A DNA stretch of 64,000 bases from Paraburkholderia largidicola (GTDB taxonomy: Bacteria > Pseudomonadota > Gammaproteobacteria > Burkholderiales > Burkholderiaceae), in the NCBI RefSeq assembly GCF_013426895.1, contig NZ_AP023175.1:992001-1056000 (forward strand). Direction: 5' to 3'. The notes under the pieces are model-generated. The model was not told where the DNA came from and did no database searches. It saw only the letters and a list, made by a program, of their open reading frames with translations. Both the position numbers and the translations under genes were made by a program. Below are positions 46,091 through 55,743 of the stretch, piece after piece; within the stretch, counting starts at the first letter, position 1, and each line of letters begins with the position of its first letter.

Positions 46091-46654
46091 TCAGAAAGTG
46101 GGCGGCGAGTTGGCCGACACGACTTCGCACACCTGCTGCGCGCTGGGATTGCGAAAACGATGTGGTAAACGGCTTTCGAAGTAATAGCTGTCGCCGGGGT
46201 CGAGCAGCCACGTCGTGTTGTCGACGGTCAATTCGAGTTGACCGCTGACCACGACGCCGCCCTCGTGCCCTGCGTGCTGCAGCATTTCCGGGCCCGTATC
46301 CGCGAGTGGTTGATACACCTCGCGCATGATGCCCATGTTGCGATCCTTCACACTCGCGCCCGCCAGATAGAACTCGATCTGCTCGTTGCCGAGGTTCGGC
46401 ATCTCCGCGCGCCGCGACACCACGGTGCGGTCGGCCTCGATTTCAAATGTGAAGAATTCAGCGAGACTCATTGGTATGCATTCGAGCAACTTCTTCAGCG
46501 AGCCGACAGAAGGACTGACGCGGTTCTGCTCGATCAGCGAAATCGTGCCGTTCGTCACGCCCGCCCGTTTCGCCAGTTCCCGCTGCGAGAGACCGTGCTT
46601 TTTACGGATGTACTGCAGACGGGTTGCCACTTCAATTGACATCGATTCACTCAT
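46091..46654 (-). CDS. puuR: PuuR-type XRE regulator with cupin domain
   Basis: The 187-residue regulator has an N-terminal XRE helix-turn-helix (YIRKKHGLSQRELAKRAGVT, NGTISLIEQNRVSPSVGSLK) and a C-terminal cupin domain (HAGHEGGVVVSGQLELTVDN, DSYYFESRLPHRFRNP). It ends ANSPPTF like E. coli PuuR (AHTPTTF). It represses putrescine catabolic genes until putrescine binds the cupin. ATG 46654 was chosen; 46642 is an alternative. Upstream is a 960-bp intergenic region shared with puuD. Confidence 0.9.
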   Translation of the reverse strand: MSESMSIEVATRLQYIRKKHGLSQRELAKRAGVTNGTISLIEQNRVSPSVGSLKKLLECIPMSLAEFFTFEIEADRTVVSRRAEMPNLGNEQIEFYLAGASVKDRNMGIMREVYQPLADTGPEMLQHAGHEGGVVVSGQLELTVDNTTWLLDPGDSYYFESRLPHRFRNPSAQQVCEVVSANSPPTF

Positions 46655-47614
46655 GGAAACGGGTAGCACTTCACGAAAAGAGCCGCATACGAATAGCACG
46701 CGCGTGTGTTGAATATTCTAATCACTTTAAATTGACCGCTTCTGGGGAAAACCCTGAAAGCGAAACGAAATTTTTACGCATCTATGGGCTTCAAAGTTGA
46801 CTTTATTGCGCATAGATAGCTCAGGGTAAGCCCTCATCAAAGATTCGTAAAAAGACTTTGACGGCCTTTTTGACTCGTATATCCTGAACTACAGGTTGAT
46901 GTTTCCTGATTCGCATTGGATAGATTTCTCGCTGCAATCGTTCGATTCAACCGGATGTGGCGAGTGAAGAATCCCGTTTCGATGCGATTCGAATAACAAC
47001 CTGACGTCCCGTTTCTTTAAACGCCTCCTGCGTTTTTTTGAACAAGGCGTTCAATACTTTCAACGTGCCAGTCGAGTGTAATCGTGAGAGTCCGAGGCCC
47101 TTTGGTTAGGTGGGATCGTAGTCAGTTCGCGAGGTGTCTTCGCGCTGACAACGCCATCGCCGACGGCAGCAACGGCAGGCTTGCGTTTCGCCGCTTTCTG
47201 TCCGTCTTCACGATCCTGTCGCGCCGTTCCGTCCGTCGTCACAACTCCATTTCAGCGCGTGCCTTCATCGCGGTTCATACCGATGAAGTCGCATCGCTCT
47301 TGCCCTAGCGCCTTTCCATCTGCCGCTGTCTGGCCCGCTTGCGGGTCGATGCTTCGCGCGCGTTATCGCGCCGCGTGTTCGGTCGCGCTCGTCCCTAAGC
47401 TGGACACGCGCCGTTGCACGCCTGCGATTGGACGCAGCGGAGCGAACCAGACAGCGTATCTGTTTGCTACGCGCGGCGCGATCCGCTGACGACGCTGCCA
47501 CGCAAGCACGCTTCCAGTAGCTTTGCGCTCTGCGCATGGCTGCGGCATCGTGCCGCGCGTACGCACACCACGATTTGCCGCGTTCCCGCAGTCAACGACG
47601 AATACCAGTTAGTC
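46655..47614. promoter_or_regulatory. 960-bp divergent puuR/puuD intergenic region
   Basis: The left ~390 bp are AT-rich and hold several dyads, for example ATCTATG (46780-46786) with CATAGAT (46811-46817) and TTTTTACG (46770-46777) with CGTAAAAA (46846-46853). AAGTTGACTTTATTGCGCAT (46794-46813) contains a candidate TTGACT box. The right ~500 bp are GC-rich without a supported gene. It probably contains PuuR operators and promoters in both directions; individual sites are unproved. Confidence 0.55.
47019..47039 (+). terminator. Hairpin with T7 tract upstream of puuD
   Basis: AAACGC (47019-47024) pairs with GCGTTT (47030-47035) around CTCCT and runs into a run of T. It lies about 575 bp upstream of puuD in the same direction, so it may end a short leader or small RNA, or act as an attenuator. 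Confidence 0.4.
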
Positions 47615-48403
47615 ATGCAAACGAAACCTTTAGTCGGCGTCACGGCCGACAGAACGATGATGGGTCTGCATCCTTCGCATGTGGCCGGCGAGAAGTACAT
47701 CGCGGCCATTGTCGACGGCGCGCAAGCGCTTGCGATGCTGCTGCCCGCGTTAGGCGACAGACAGGCGCCGGAAGATCTGTTCGCGCATATCGATGGCCTG
47801 TTGTTTACGGGCAGCTATTCGAATGTCGAGCCGCATCGTTATGGCGGTCACGCGAGCGCACCCGGCACGCTGCACGACGCCGCACGCGACGCGACGACGC
47901 TGCCGCTGATGCGCGCCGCCATCGACGCAGGCATCCCGGTGCTTGCTATTTGCCGTGGCTTTCAGGAAATGAATGTCGTATTCGGTGGAACGCTGCATCA
48001 AAGCGTTCAAACGGTGGAAGGTTACGACGACCACCGTGAGAACAAGGAAGACGCCCTCGACGTGCAGTACGGGCCTTCGCATGCGCTGCATCTACTGCAA
48101 GGCGGGCTGTTGCAGAAGCTCGCCGGCGGCGCAAGCGAAGTGCGCGTGAACTCACTGCACGGCCAGGGCGTCGAGCGGCTCGGCGACGGCCTCACGGTCG
48201 AAGCCCACGCGCCGGACGGTTTGATCGAAGCGATCAGCGTGACGAATGCGCGCGCCTTCATGCTGGGTGTGCAATGGCACCCGGAATGGAAGCACGCGAG
48301 CGACGCGCTATCGACAGCGATCTTCCATGCGTTCGGCGCGGCGTGCCGCGATCGAATGCGCATGAGGACGGGTTCGGCAGCGGCTGCAAGCGCACATGTC
48401 TGA
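47615..48403 (+). CDS. puuD: Gamma-glutamyl-GABA hydrolase
   Basis: The 262-residue class I glutamine-amidotransferase-like enzyme has KPLVGVTADRTMMGLHPSHV at the start, nucleophile Cys in VLAICRGFQEMNVVFGG, and the His/Glu pair in LGVQWHPEW. It releases GABA from gamma-glutamyl-GABA. No good Shine-Dalgarno precedes ATG 47615. The longer open frame upstream (from 47414) has no homology. It is the first gene of the plus-strand polyamine operon, followed after 35 bp by puuA. Confidence 0.9.
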   Translation: MQTKPLVGVTADRTMMGLHPSHVAGEKYIAAIVDGAQALAMLLPALGDRQAPEDLFAHIDGLLFTGSYSNVEPHRYGGHASAPGTLHDAARDATTLPLMRAAIDAGIPVLAICRGFQEMNVVFGGTLHQSVQTVEGYDDHRENKEDALDVQYGPSHALHLLQGGLLQKLAGGASEVRVNSLHGQGVERLGDGLTVEAHAPDGLIEAISVTNARAFMLGVQWHPEWKHASDALSTAIFHAFGAACRDRMRMRTGSAAAASAHV

Positions 48404-48438
48404 TCCCCGTTCTGCGCAAAAAAACAGAGAGAACGATC

Positions 48439-49773
48439 ATGCAAGACATTGACGAGTTTCTGAAGAAGCATCACATCACCGAAATCGAAGCGATCATTCC
48501 CGATATGGCGGGGATTGCGCGCGGCAAGATCATTCCGCGCAGCAAGTTCGAATCCGGCGAATCCATGCGCCTGCCGCAAGCCGTGATGATCCAGACGGTG
48601 ACGGGCGAATATCCCGAAGACGGCTCGCTCACGGGCGTCACCGACCCCGATATGGTGTGCGTACCCGATCCGTCGACGATCCGCATCATTCCTTGGGCCG
48701 TCGATCCCACCGCGCAGGTGATTCACGACTGCGTGCATTTCGACGGCACGCCCGTCGCGATCTCGCCGCGCCGCGTGCTGCGTCACGTGCTCGATCTGTA
48801 CAAGGCCAAGGGCTGGAAGCCCGTCATCGCGCCGGAGCTGGAGTTCTATCTGGTCGACATGAACAAGGACCCGGACCTGCCCTTGCAACCGCCCGTCGGC
48901 CGCACGGGCCGTCCCGAAACAGGACGCCAGGCGTATTCGATCGAAGCCGTGAACGAATTCGATCCGCTCTTCGAAGATATCTACGAGTACTGCGACATCC
49001 AGGAACTCGAAGTCGACACGCTGATTCACGAAGTCGGCGCCGCGCAGATGGAGATCAACTTCCTGCACGGCGATCCGCTCAAGCTCGCTGACCAGGTGTT
49101 TCTCTTCAAGCGCACGGTGCGCGAAGCGGCGTTGCGCCACCACATGTACGCGACGTTCATGGCGAAGCCGATGGAGAACGAACCCGGTTCCGCGATGCAC
49201 GTGCACCAAAGCCTCGTCGATGAAGAGACGGGCCAGAACCTGTTCACGGGCAGCGACGGCAAGCCGACGGATCTCTTCAATCAGTACATCGCCGGCCTGC
49301 AGAAGTACACGCCCGCGCTGATGCCGATCTTCGCGCCTTACATCAATTCGTATCGGCGGCTGTCGCGCTTCATGGCCGCGCCGATCAACGTGCAATGGGG
49401 TTACGACAATCGTACGGTCGGCTTCCGCATTCCGCATTCGGGCCCGCAGGCGCGGCGCATCGAAAACCGCATTCCGGGTGTGGACTGCAATCCGTATCTC
49501 GCGATTGCGGGCACGCTCGCGGCCGGCTATCTCGGCATGACCCAGCGACTCACGCCGACGGAGCCCCTCACCAGCGACGGTTATGAATTGCCATACCAGT
49601 TGCCGCGCAATCTCGAAGAAGGACTCACGTTGATGGGCGCGTGCGAGCCGCTGTCAGAAATCATGGGCGAACAGTTCATCAAGGCGTATCTCGCGCTGAA
49701 GGAAACCGAATACCAAGCGTTTTTCCGCGTGATCAGTTCGTGGGAACGCAAGCATTTGCTGCTGCACGTCTGA
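48439..49773 (+). CDS. puuA: Gamma-glutamylpolyamine synthetase (glutamine synthetase family)
   Basis: The 444-residue protein of the GS family has an N-terminal beta-Grasp start MQDIDEFLKKHHITEIEAII, catalytic segments APELEFYLVD, GAAQMEINFLHGDPLKLADQ, GSAMHVHQSL and NRTVGFRIPHSGPQARRIEN. The family signature resembles PuuA and SpuI rather than GlnA, and context with puuD, puuB and puuC supports gamma-glutamylation of putrescine. AGAGAG lies upstream. It is 34 bp before the aminotransferase gene. Confidence 0.9.
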   Translation: MQDIDEFLKKHHITEIEAIIPDMAGIARGKIIPRSKFESGESMRLPQAVMIQTVTGEYPEDGSLTGVTDPDMVCVPDPSTIRIIPWAVDPTAQVIHDCVHFDGTPVAISPRRVLRHVLDLYKAKGWKPVIAPELEFYLVDMNKDPDLPLQPPVGRTGRPETGRQAYSIEAVNEFDPLFEDIYEYCDIQELEVDTLIHEVGAAQMEINFLHGDPLKLADQVFLFKRTVREAALRHHMYATFMAKPMENEPGSAMHVHQSLVDEETGQNLFTGSDGKPTDLFNQYIAGLQKYTPALMPIFAPYINSYRRLSRFMAAPINVQWGYDNRTVGFRIPHSGPQARRIENRIPGVDCNPYLAIAGTLAAGYLGMTQRLTPTEPLTSDGYELPYQLPRNLEEGLTLMGACEPLSEIMGEQFIKAYLALKETEYQAFFRVISSWERKHLLLHV

Positions 49774-49807
49774 GTCCGGCGTCATCTGCAGAACAACTGG
49801 AGGCAAC

Positions 49808-51244
49808 ATGAGTTTCAGAACAGAAGAAATCGCTTACGTGCAGCCCGCGCAACCGGCCGCGAAGGCAAGTACTTCACAACAGCAGCGCAGCACGGCCGAA
49901 TACCGCGCGCTCGACGCCGCGCATCATATCCATCCGTTCTCCGATATGGGCGCGCTCAATCGCGCCGGCAGCCGCGTGATCGTCAAGGCGGAAGGCGTCT
50001 ATCTGTGGGACTCCGATGGCAACAAGATCATCGACGGCATGGCGGGACTGTGGTGCGTAAACGTCGGCTATGGTCGCAAAGAACTCGCGGACGCAGCGTA
50101 CAGGCAGTTGCAGGAACTGCCCTTCTACAACACGTTCTTCAAGACCACGCATCCGCCCGTGATCGAACTGTCGGCTTTGCTCGCCGAATTGACGCCTGCG
50201 CCGTTCAACCACTTCTTCTATTGCAATAGCGGATCGGAAGGCAACGACACGGTGCTGCGTATCGTTCACCAGTACTGGGCGACGCAAGGACAGAAGCTGA
50301 AGAAGTTCGTCATTTCGCGCAAGAACGGCTATCACGGTTCGACGATCGCGGGCGGCACGCTGGGCGGCATGGGCTATATGCACGAGCAGATGCCTTCGCA
50401 GGTCGAGCACATCGTACATATCGACCAGCCGTACTGGTTCGGTGAAGGCGGCGACATGACGCCGGAAGCATTCGGCCTCGAGCGCGCGCGCCAGCTCGAA
50501 ACGGAAATTCTCGAACTTGGACCGGAGAATGTCGCTGCGTTTATCGGTGAGCCTTTCCAGGGAGCGGGCGGCGTGATCTTCCCGCCTTCCACCTACTGGC
50601 CGGAAATCCAGCGCATCTGCCGCAAGTACGACGTGCTGCTCGTCGCCGATGAAGTGATCGGCGGCTTCGGCCGCACGGGCGAATGGTTCGCGCATCAGCA
50701 TTTCGGCTTCGAACCGGACCTCATCACGATGGCGAAGGGCCTGACGAGCGGTTATATCCCGATGGGCGCCGTCGGCCTGCATGACCGAATCGCCAAAGCG
50801 ATCATCGAGAACGGCGAGTTCAATCACGGGCTCACCTATTCCGGCCATCCCGTGGCCGCCGTTGTCGCCGTCGCGAATCTGCGGCTGTTGCGCGACGAGA
50901 AGATCGTCGAGCGCGTGAAGAATGAAACGGGCCCGTATTTCCAGCAGTCGCTGCGCGAGACATTCGCGAATCATCCCATCGTCGGTGAAATCGCGGGCGC
51001 GGGTCTCGTTGCGGGCATTCAGCTCGCGCAGAACCCGAAGACCAGAAAGCGCTTCGAGAATGGCGGCGACGTCGGCACGATTTGCCGCGACTTCTGCTTC
51101 AACGGCAACCTGATCATGCGCGCCACGGGCGACCGCATGCTGCTCTCGCCGCCTCTCGTCGTCACGAAGAACGAAATCGACGAGATCGTCGCGAAGGCGA
51201 AAAAAGCCATCGACGCAACTGCACAACAGCTAGGGCTTTCGTAA
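49808..51244 (+). CDS. spuC: Polyamine:pyruvate-type class III aminotransferase
   Basis: The 478-residue PLP enzyme has GLWCVNVGYGRKELADAAYR, FFYCNSGSEGNDTVLRIVHQ, KNGYHGSTIAGGTLGGMG, a PLP-binding Asp region VLLVADEVIGGFGRTGEWFA, and PLP Lys in DLITMAKGLTSGYIPMG. The sequence fits SpuC/putrescine-pyruvate transaminases, a route parallel to gamma-glutamylation. Both routes therefore appear in one operon. ACTGGAGG precedes ATG 49808. Confidence 0.85.
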   Translation: MSFRTEEIAYVQPAQPAAKASTSQQQRSTAEYRALDAAHHIHPFSDMGALNRAGSRVIVKAEGVYLWDSDGNKIIDGMAGLWCVNVGYGRKELADAAYRQLQELPFYNTFFKTTHPPVIELSALLAELTPAPFNHFFYCNSGSEGNDTVLRIVHQYWATQGQKLKKFVISRKNGYHGSTIAGGTLGGMGYMHEQMPSQVEHIVHIDQPYWFGEGGDMTPEAFGLERARQLETEILELGPENVAAFIGEPFQGAGGVIFPPSTYWPEIQRICRKYDVLLVADEVIGGFGRTGEWFAHQHFGFEPDLITMAKGLTSGYIPMGAVGLHDRIAKAIIENGEFNHGLTYSGHPVAAVVAVANLRLLRDEKIVERVKNETGPYFQQSLRETFANHPIVGEIAGAGLVAGIQLAQNPKTRKRFENGGDVGTICRDFCFNGNLIMRATGDRMLLSPPLVVTKNEIDEIVAKAKKAIDATAQQLGLS

Positions 51245-51333
51245 CGGCAGTCAGACCACCGGCGCGGGCGCCGTGACGCATCGACAACGCGACACACGCT
51301 CATGCCGGACTTTTACCTTCAAGGGAAATCAAC

Positions 51334-52455
51334 ATGAGCGTTTGTCATCTTCGTCATGCGGTCGCGGGGGCCGCGCTGGTAGTCGTGACGGGCATTGCCG
51401 CGCTGTCGGGAACGGCAGCGCAGGCGGCCGATACCGAACTGAACGTCTATAACTGGTCCGACTACATCGCGAAGGACACGATTCCGAACTTCGAGAAACA
51501 GACGGGCATCAAGGTCAAGTACGACAACTACGACAGCGACGACACGTTGCAGGCCAAACTGCTCGCAGGCAGCTCGGGCTACGACATCGTCGTGCCGACG
51601 TCGAACTATATGGCCAAGCAGATTCAGGCCGGCGTCTATCAGAAGCTCGACAAATCGCAGATGCCGAATCTGAAGAATCTCGATCCGACGCTGATGAAGA
51701 TGATTTCCGACGCCGACCCGGGCAACCAGTACGGCGTGCCGTGGGCGTACGGCACGGACGGCATTGGCTACAACGTGCAGGCCGTGCAGAAGGTACTCGG
51801 CGCGAATGCGCCCGTCGACAGCTGGGCGCTCGTGTTCGATCCCGCCAACATGTCGAAGCTCAAGAGTTGCGGTGTGTCGTTCCTCGATCAGGCCGTCGAC
51901 GTATTCGCCGCGACGCTGCAATACATGCACAAGGACCCGAACAGCACGAATCCCGGCGACTATCAGGCCGCCTTTGAAGTGCTGAAGAAAGTCCGCCCGT
52001 ACATCACGCAGTTCAATTCGTCGGGCTACATCAACGACCTCGCGAACAACGATGTGTGCGTGGTGGTCGGCTGGTCGGGCGACGTCGGCATCGCCCGACG
52101 CCGCACGCAGGAAGCGAAGCGCTCGTATGAAGTCAAGTTCTCGAACGTGAAGGAAGGCGGCCTGCTGTGGTTCGACGTGATGGTCGTGCCGAAGGATGCG
52201 CCGCATCCCGAAGCCGCGATGAAGTGGATCAACTTCATTTCGGACGCGAAGAACAATGCAGCCATTACCAACGAAGTGTTCTACCCCACCGCCAATCGCG
52301 CCGCGCGCCAGTTCGTCACCCCGGCTGTCGCGCAGGATCAGACGGTCTATCCGGCCGACGACGTGATCGCAAAGATGACGCTGATGAAACCGATGCCGAC
52401 GGAAATTCTGCGGCTCGAAAACCGCCTGTGGGCACAACTGAAAACCGGTCATTGA
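51334..52455 (+). CDS. potF: Putrescine ABC transporter substrate-binding protein
   Basis: The 373-residue periplasmic protein has a signal peptide (MSVCHLRHAVAGAALVVVTG to AQAADTELN). It has the polyamine-binding fold LNVYNWSDYIAKDTIPNFEK, YDIVVPTSNYMAKQIQAG, VPWAYGTDGIGYN and WSGDVGIARRR. It matches PotF/SpuD. AAGGGAAATC precedes the ATG. A strong hairpin (52507-52534) follows the gene and may protect its mRNA. Confidence 0.92.
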   Translation: MSVCHLRHAVAGAALVVVTGIAALSGTAAQAADTELNVYNWSDYIAKDTIPNFEKQTGIKVKYDNYDSDDTLQAKLLAGSSGYDIVVPTSNYMAKQIQAGVYQKLDKSQMPNLKNLDPTLMKMISDADPGNQYGVPWAYGTDGIGYNVQAVQKVLGANAPVDSWALVFDPANMSKLKSCGVSFLDQAVDVFAATLQYMHKDPNSTNPGDYQAAFEVLKKVRPYITQFNSSGYINDLANNDVCVVVGWSGDVGIARRRTQEAKRSYEVKFSNVKEGGLLWFDVMVVPKDAPHPEAAMKWINFISDAKNNAAITNEVFYPTANRAARQFVTPAVAQDQTVYPADDVIAKMTLMKPMPTEILRLENRLWAQLKTGH

Positions 52456-52506
52456 ACGTGTGAGCCAACGCCGGTTTTCAGGGACATGAAAGGGAACTGA
52501 ATGAAG

Positions 52507-52534
52507 CGAAGAGGGATCGCTCGATCCCTCTTCG
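52507..52534. other. 13-bp hairpin between potF and potG
   Basis: CGAAGAGGGATCG (52507-52519) pairs with CGATCCCTCTTCG (52522-52534). No T tract follows. Its place after a binding-protein gene suggests an mRNA-stabilising hairpin that keeps potF message higher than potGHI. Confidence 0.6.
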
Positions 52535-52668
52535 TAGAGCAGTAGCGCAGTCAGTCTGCGTCTTGCGCGCAGCCCCATGTTTCCCCGATTGCAGCACGAC
52601 CTCTGCGAGCGCTTCGCGCGCCTCGCCAGGGCCCGTTCGTGCCTGCGATCCGCAAAGAACGGTCAGAT

Positions 52669-53823
52669 ATGAATACGATGCACACCACGCAAGCAGCGAA
52701 AGCGGCCACGCAGCCCGCAACGACGAAGACGAAAACGGACGAGTTCGTCCGCATCGAGAACGTCGTGAAGAAGTTCGGCGACAGCACGGCTGTCGACAAC
52801 GTCAACCTGAGCATCGCGAAGAACGAGCTGTTCGCGCTGCTCGGCAGTTCGGGCTGCGGCAAGTCCACGCTGTTGCGCATGCTGGCGGGCCTGGAGACGG
52901 CCACGTCCGGCAAGATCTTTGTCGACGGAGAAGATCTCGCGACCTTGCCGCCCTATCGACGCCCCGTGAACATGATGTTCCAGTCGTATGCGCTCTTCCC
53001 GCATATGACGGTCGAATCGAATGTCGCGTTCGGCCTCAGGCAGGAAGGCACGCCGAAGAACGAGATCAGGGAGCGCGTCGCCGATGCGTTGAATCTCGTG
53101 CAGATGACGAAGTACGCCAGGCGCAAGCCGCATCAGTTGTCGGGCGGCCAGCAGCAGCGTGTCGCACTGGCGCGCTCGCTCGTCAAACGCCCGAAGCTTT
53201 TGCTGCTCGACGAGCCGATGTCCGCGCTCGACAAGAAGATCCGGCAGAAGACTCAACTCGAACTCGTGAACATCATCGAGAAAGTCGATGTCACCTGTGT
53301 GATGGTCACGCACGATCAGGAAGAAGCGATGACGATGGCGAGCCGCCTCGCCGTCATGAGCGAAGGCCGCATCGTGCAGATCGGCTCGCCTTCGCAGGTC
53401 TACGAGTTCCCGAATAGCCGCTTTTCCGCCGAGTTCATCGGCTCGACCAATCTGTTCGAAGGCGTGGTCGTCGAAGACGAACCCGATCACATCTTCGTCG
53501 AAAGCGAAGACCTGGAAGCACGCATGTACGTGAGTCACGGCGTAACGGGACCGCTCGGCATGCCTGTCGGCATTTCGGTGCGCCCCGAGCGCGTGCGCGT
53601 GACGCGCGAGAAACCCGGCGCGGCGCACAACTGGGCGCGCGGTGTCGTGACGGATGTCGCATACATGGGCAGCTATTCGCTGTACCACGTGCGGCTGCCG
53701 AGCGGCAAGACCGTCATGTCGAATCTCTCCAGTTCGCACCTGATGAGCGAAGGTGCGCCCGTCTACAACGACGACGTGTTCGTCTCCTGGTCGCCTGCGA
53801 GCGGCGTGGTGCTGACGCAATGA
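52669..53823 (+). CDS. potG: Putrescine ABC transporter ATP-binding protein
   Basis: The 384-residue ATPase has Walker A GSSGCGKST, signature LSGGQQQRVALARSL, Walker B LLLLDEPMSALD and the H-loop VTHDQEEAMTMA. A C-terminal TOBE-like regulatory domain follows (VGISVRPERVRVTREKPG). ATG 52669 was chosen; a GTG at 52639 would add 10 residues. The stop overlaps the start of potH (ATGA), so potG and potH are coupled. It powers polyamine import together with PotF, PotH and PotI. Confidence 0.92.
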   Translation: MNTMHTTQAAKAATQPATTKTKTDEFVRIENVVKKFGDSTAVDNVNLSIAKNELFALLGSSGCGKSTLLRMLAGLETATSGKIFVDGEDLATLPPYRRPVNMMFQSYALFPHMTVESNVAFGLRQEGTPKNEIRERVADALNLVQMTKYARRKPHQLSGGQQQRVALARSLVKRPKLLLLDEPMSALDKKIRQKTQLELVNIIEKVDVTCVMVTHDQEEAMTMASRLAVMSEGRIVQIGSPSQVYEFPNSRFSAEFIGSTNLFEGVVVEDEPDHIFVESEDLEARMYVSHGVTGPLGMPVGISVRPERVRVTREKPGAAHNWARGVVTDVAYMGSYSLYHVRLPSGKTVMSNLSSSHLMSEGAPVYNDDVFVSWSPASGVVLTQ

Positions 53824-54797
53824 GAAATCCCGCCCAAACCTCCGCGGCGCAGCTGGGCGCCGCCTCGAATGCAAGCCCTGCGCTCGCATCGTTCAAACAG
53901 AGCCTCGCGAAGCTCCTGCCTTCGGGCCGCAGCACCGTGATCGGCATTCCGTTCATCTGGCTCGCGGTGTTCTTCGCCTTGCCGTTCGTGCTGGTGCTGA
54001 AGATCAGCTTCGCCGATTTGCGTCTTGGCATTCCGCCTTATACGGAACTCGTCAGCGTCAAAGATGGCGTCGTGCATTTCGCGCTGCAATTGAGCCACTA
54101 CGCGTTCCTGTTGCAGGACAGCCTGTACGTCGCAACCTATCTCAGCTCGCTGAAGATGGCCGCGGTTTCGACCGTCTGCTGCCTGCTGATCGGCTATCCG
54201 ATTGCGTACTACATCGCCCGTTCGGCCCCCGCCACGCGCAATCTGCTGATGATGGGCGTGATGTTGCCCTTCTGGACGTCGTTCCTGATTCGCGTGTACG
54301 CGTGGATCGGCATTCTGAAAGACGACGGTTTGCTCAATCACACGCTGATCGCGCTCGGCGTGATTCACACGCCCTTTCGCCTCTATCACACGGATATCGG
54401 CGTCTATATCGGCATGGTCTATTCGTACTTGCCGTTCATGGTGATGCCGCTCTATGCGCATCTCGTGAAGATGGACCTGACGCTGCTCGAAGCCGCCTAT
54501 GACCTCGGCGCGAAACCGTGGACGGCGTTCACGCGCATCACGTTGCCGCTGTCGAAGAACGGGATTATCGCGGGGTCGCTGCTCGTGTTCATTCCGGCGG
54601 TCGGCGAGTACGTGATACCGGAACTGCTCGGCGGTGCAGACACGCTGATGATCGGCCGCGTGATGTGGGATGAATTCTTCAACGATATGGACTGGCCGAT
54701 GGCATCCGCGGTGACGGTGGCGATGGTGCTGCTGTTGCTCGTGCCGATGGCCGTATTCCAGTACTACCAGGTCAAGGAACTGGAGGGTGCGAAATGA
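53820..54797 (+). CDS. potH: Putrescine ABC transporter permease PotH
   Basis: The 325-residue permease has six hydrophobic segments: an N-terminal TMH (VIGIPFIWLAVFFALPFVLV), then YVATYLSSLKMAAVSTVCCL. The EAA loop is EAAYDLGAKPWTAFTRITLP. It overlaps potG and potI by 4 bp each, typical of pot operons. Confidence 0.92.
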   Translation: MRNPAQTSAAQLGAASNASPALASFKQSLAKLLPSGRSTVIGIPFIWLAVFFALPFVLVLKISFADLRLGIPPYTELVSVKDGVVHFALQLSHYAFLLQDSLYVATYLSSLKMAAVSTVCCLLIGYPIAYYIARSAPATRNLLMMGVMLPFWTSFLIRVYAWIGILKDDGLLNHTLIALGVIHTPFRLYHTDIGVYIGMVYSYLPFMVMPLYAHLVKMDLTLLEAAYDLGAKPWTAFTRITLPLSKNGIIAGSLLVFIPAVGEYVIPELLGGADTLMIGRVMWDEFFNDMDWPMASAVTVAMVLLLLVPMAVFQYYQVKELEGAK

Positions 54798-55705
54798 TCA
54801 AGCCGAACAAGCCTTTGTCCGCCACGGTGCTGACGCTCGGATTTCTCTTCCTGTATATCCCGATCATCAGCCTCGTCGTGTTCTCGTTCAATGAGTCGAA
54901 GCTCGTCACTGTCTGGTCCGGCTTTTCGCTGAAATGGTATGGCGCGCTGCTGCATGACGACGAACTGCTCACGGCCGCGTGGCTGTCGTTGAAGATCGGT
55001 TTGATGACGGCGTGCGCGTCCGTCGTGATCGGCACGTGGGCGGGTTTCGTACTCGCGCGCTTCGGGCGCTTTCGCGGCTTCACGTTCTTCGCGGGCATGA
55101 TCAACGCACCGCTGGTGATTCCCGAAGTGATCCAGGGCATTTCGCTGCTGCTGCTCTTCGTTGCGCTGGAGCAGATGATCGGCTGGCCCAAGGGACGCGG
55201 CGTGCTGACGATGTGGATCGGCCACGTGATGCTGTGTGTTTCGTATGTCGCGATCATCGTGCAGTCACGCATCAAGGAACTGAACAGGTCTCTCGAAGAA
55301 GCGGCACTCGATCTCGGCGCGACGCCGTTCAAGGTGTTCTTCGTCATCACGCTGCCGCTGATCTCACAAGCCTTGCTGTCCGGCTGGCTGCTGTCGTTCA
55401 CGCTTTCCATCGACGATCTCGTGCTTTCCGCATTCCTGTCCGGTCCAGGCTCGACGACGCTGCCGCTTGTCGTGTTCTCGCGCGTGCGCCTCGGCCTGAA
55501 CCCGGAAATGAATGCACTCGCCACGCTCTTCATCACGGCGGTGACGATCGGCGTGATCGTCGTCAATCAATGGATGCTGATGCGCGACCGCAAGCGCACG
55601 CGCGACATGCAGATGGCCTTCGCGATAGCCGATGCCGCCGATGCCCCTTCGACAACCACACGCCCTGCCGTGGCGACCAACACGCTCGATACGGCCAACG
55701 CATAA
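54794..55705 (+). CDS. potI: Putrescine ABC transporter permease PotI
   Basis: The 303-residue permease partner starts MIKPNKPLSATVLTLGFLFL and has the EAA loop EEAALDLGATPFKVFFVITL and LLSFTLSIDDLVLSAFLSGP. Its C-terminal tail of about 25 residues is Ala/Thr-rich and outside the membrane core. It overlaps potH (ATGA), completing the transporter. Confidence 0.92.
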   Translation: MIKPNKPLSATVLTLGFLFLYIPIISLVVFSFNESKLVTVWSGFSLKWYGALLHDDELLTAAWLSLKIGLMTACASVVIGTWAGFVLARFGRFRGFTFFAGMINAPLVIPEVIQGISLLLLFVALEQMIGWPKGRGVLTMWIGHVMLCVSYVAIIVQSRIKELNRSLEEAALDLGATPFKVFFVITLPLISQALLSGWLLSFTLSIDDLVLSAFLSGPGSTTLPLVVFSRVRLGLNPEMNALATLFITAVTIGVIVVNQWMLMRDRKRTRDMQMAFAIADAADAPSTTTRPAVATNTLDTANA

Positions 55706-55743
55706 GAAGTTCTTCGCAATACGACAAACAAGGAGAAAATTGC

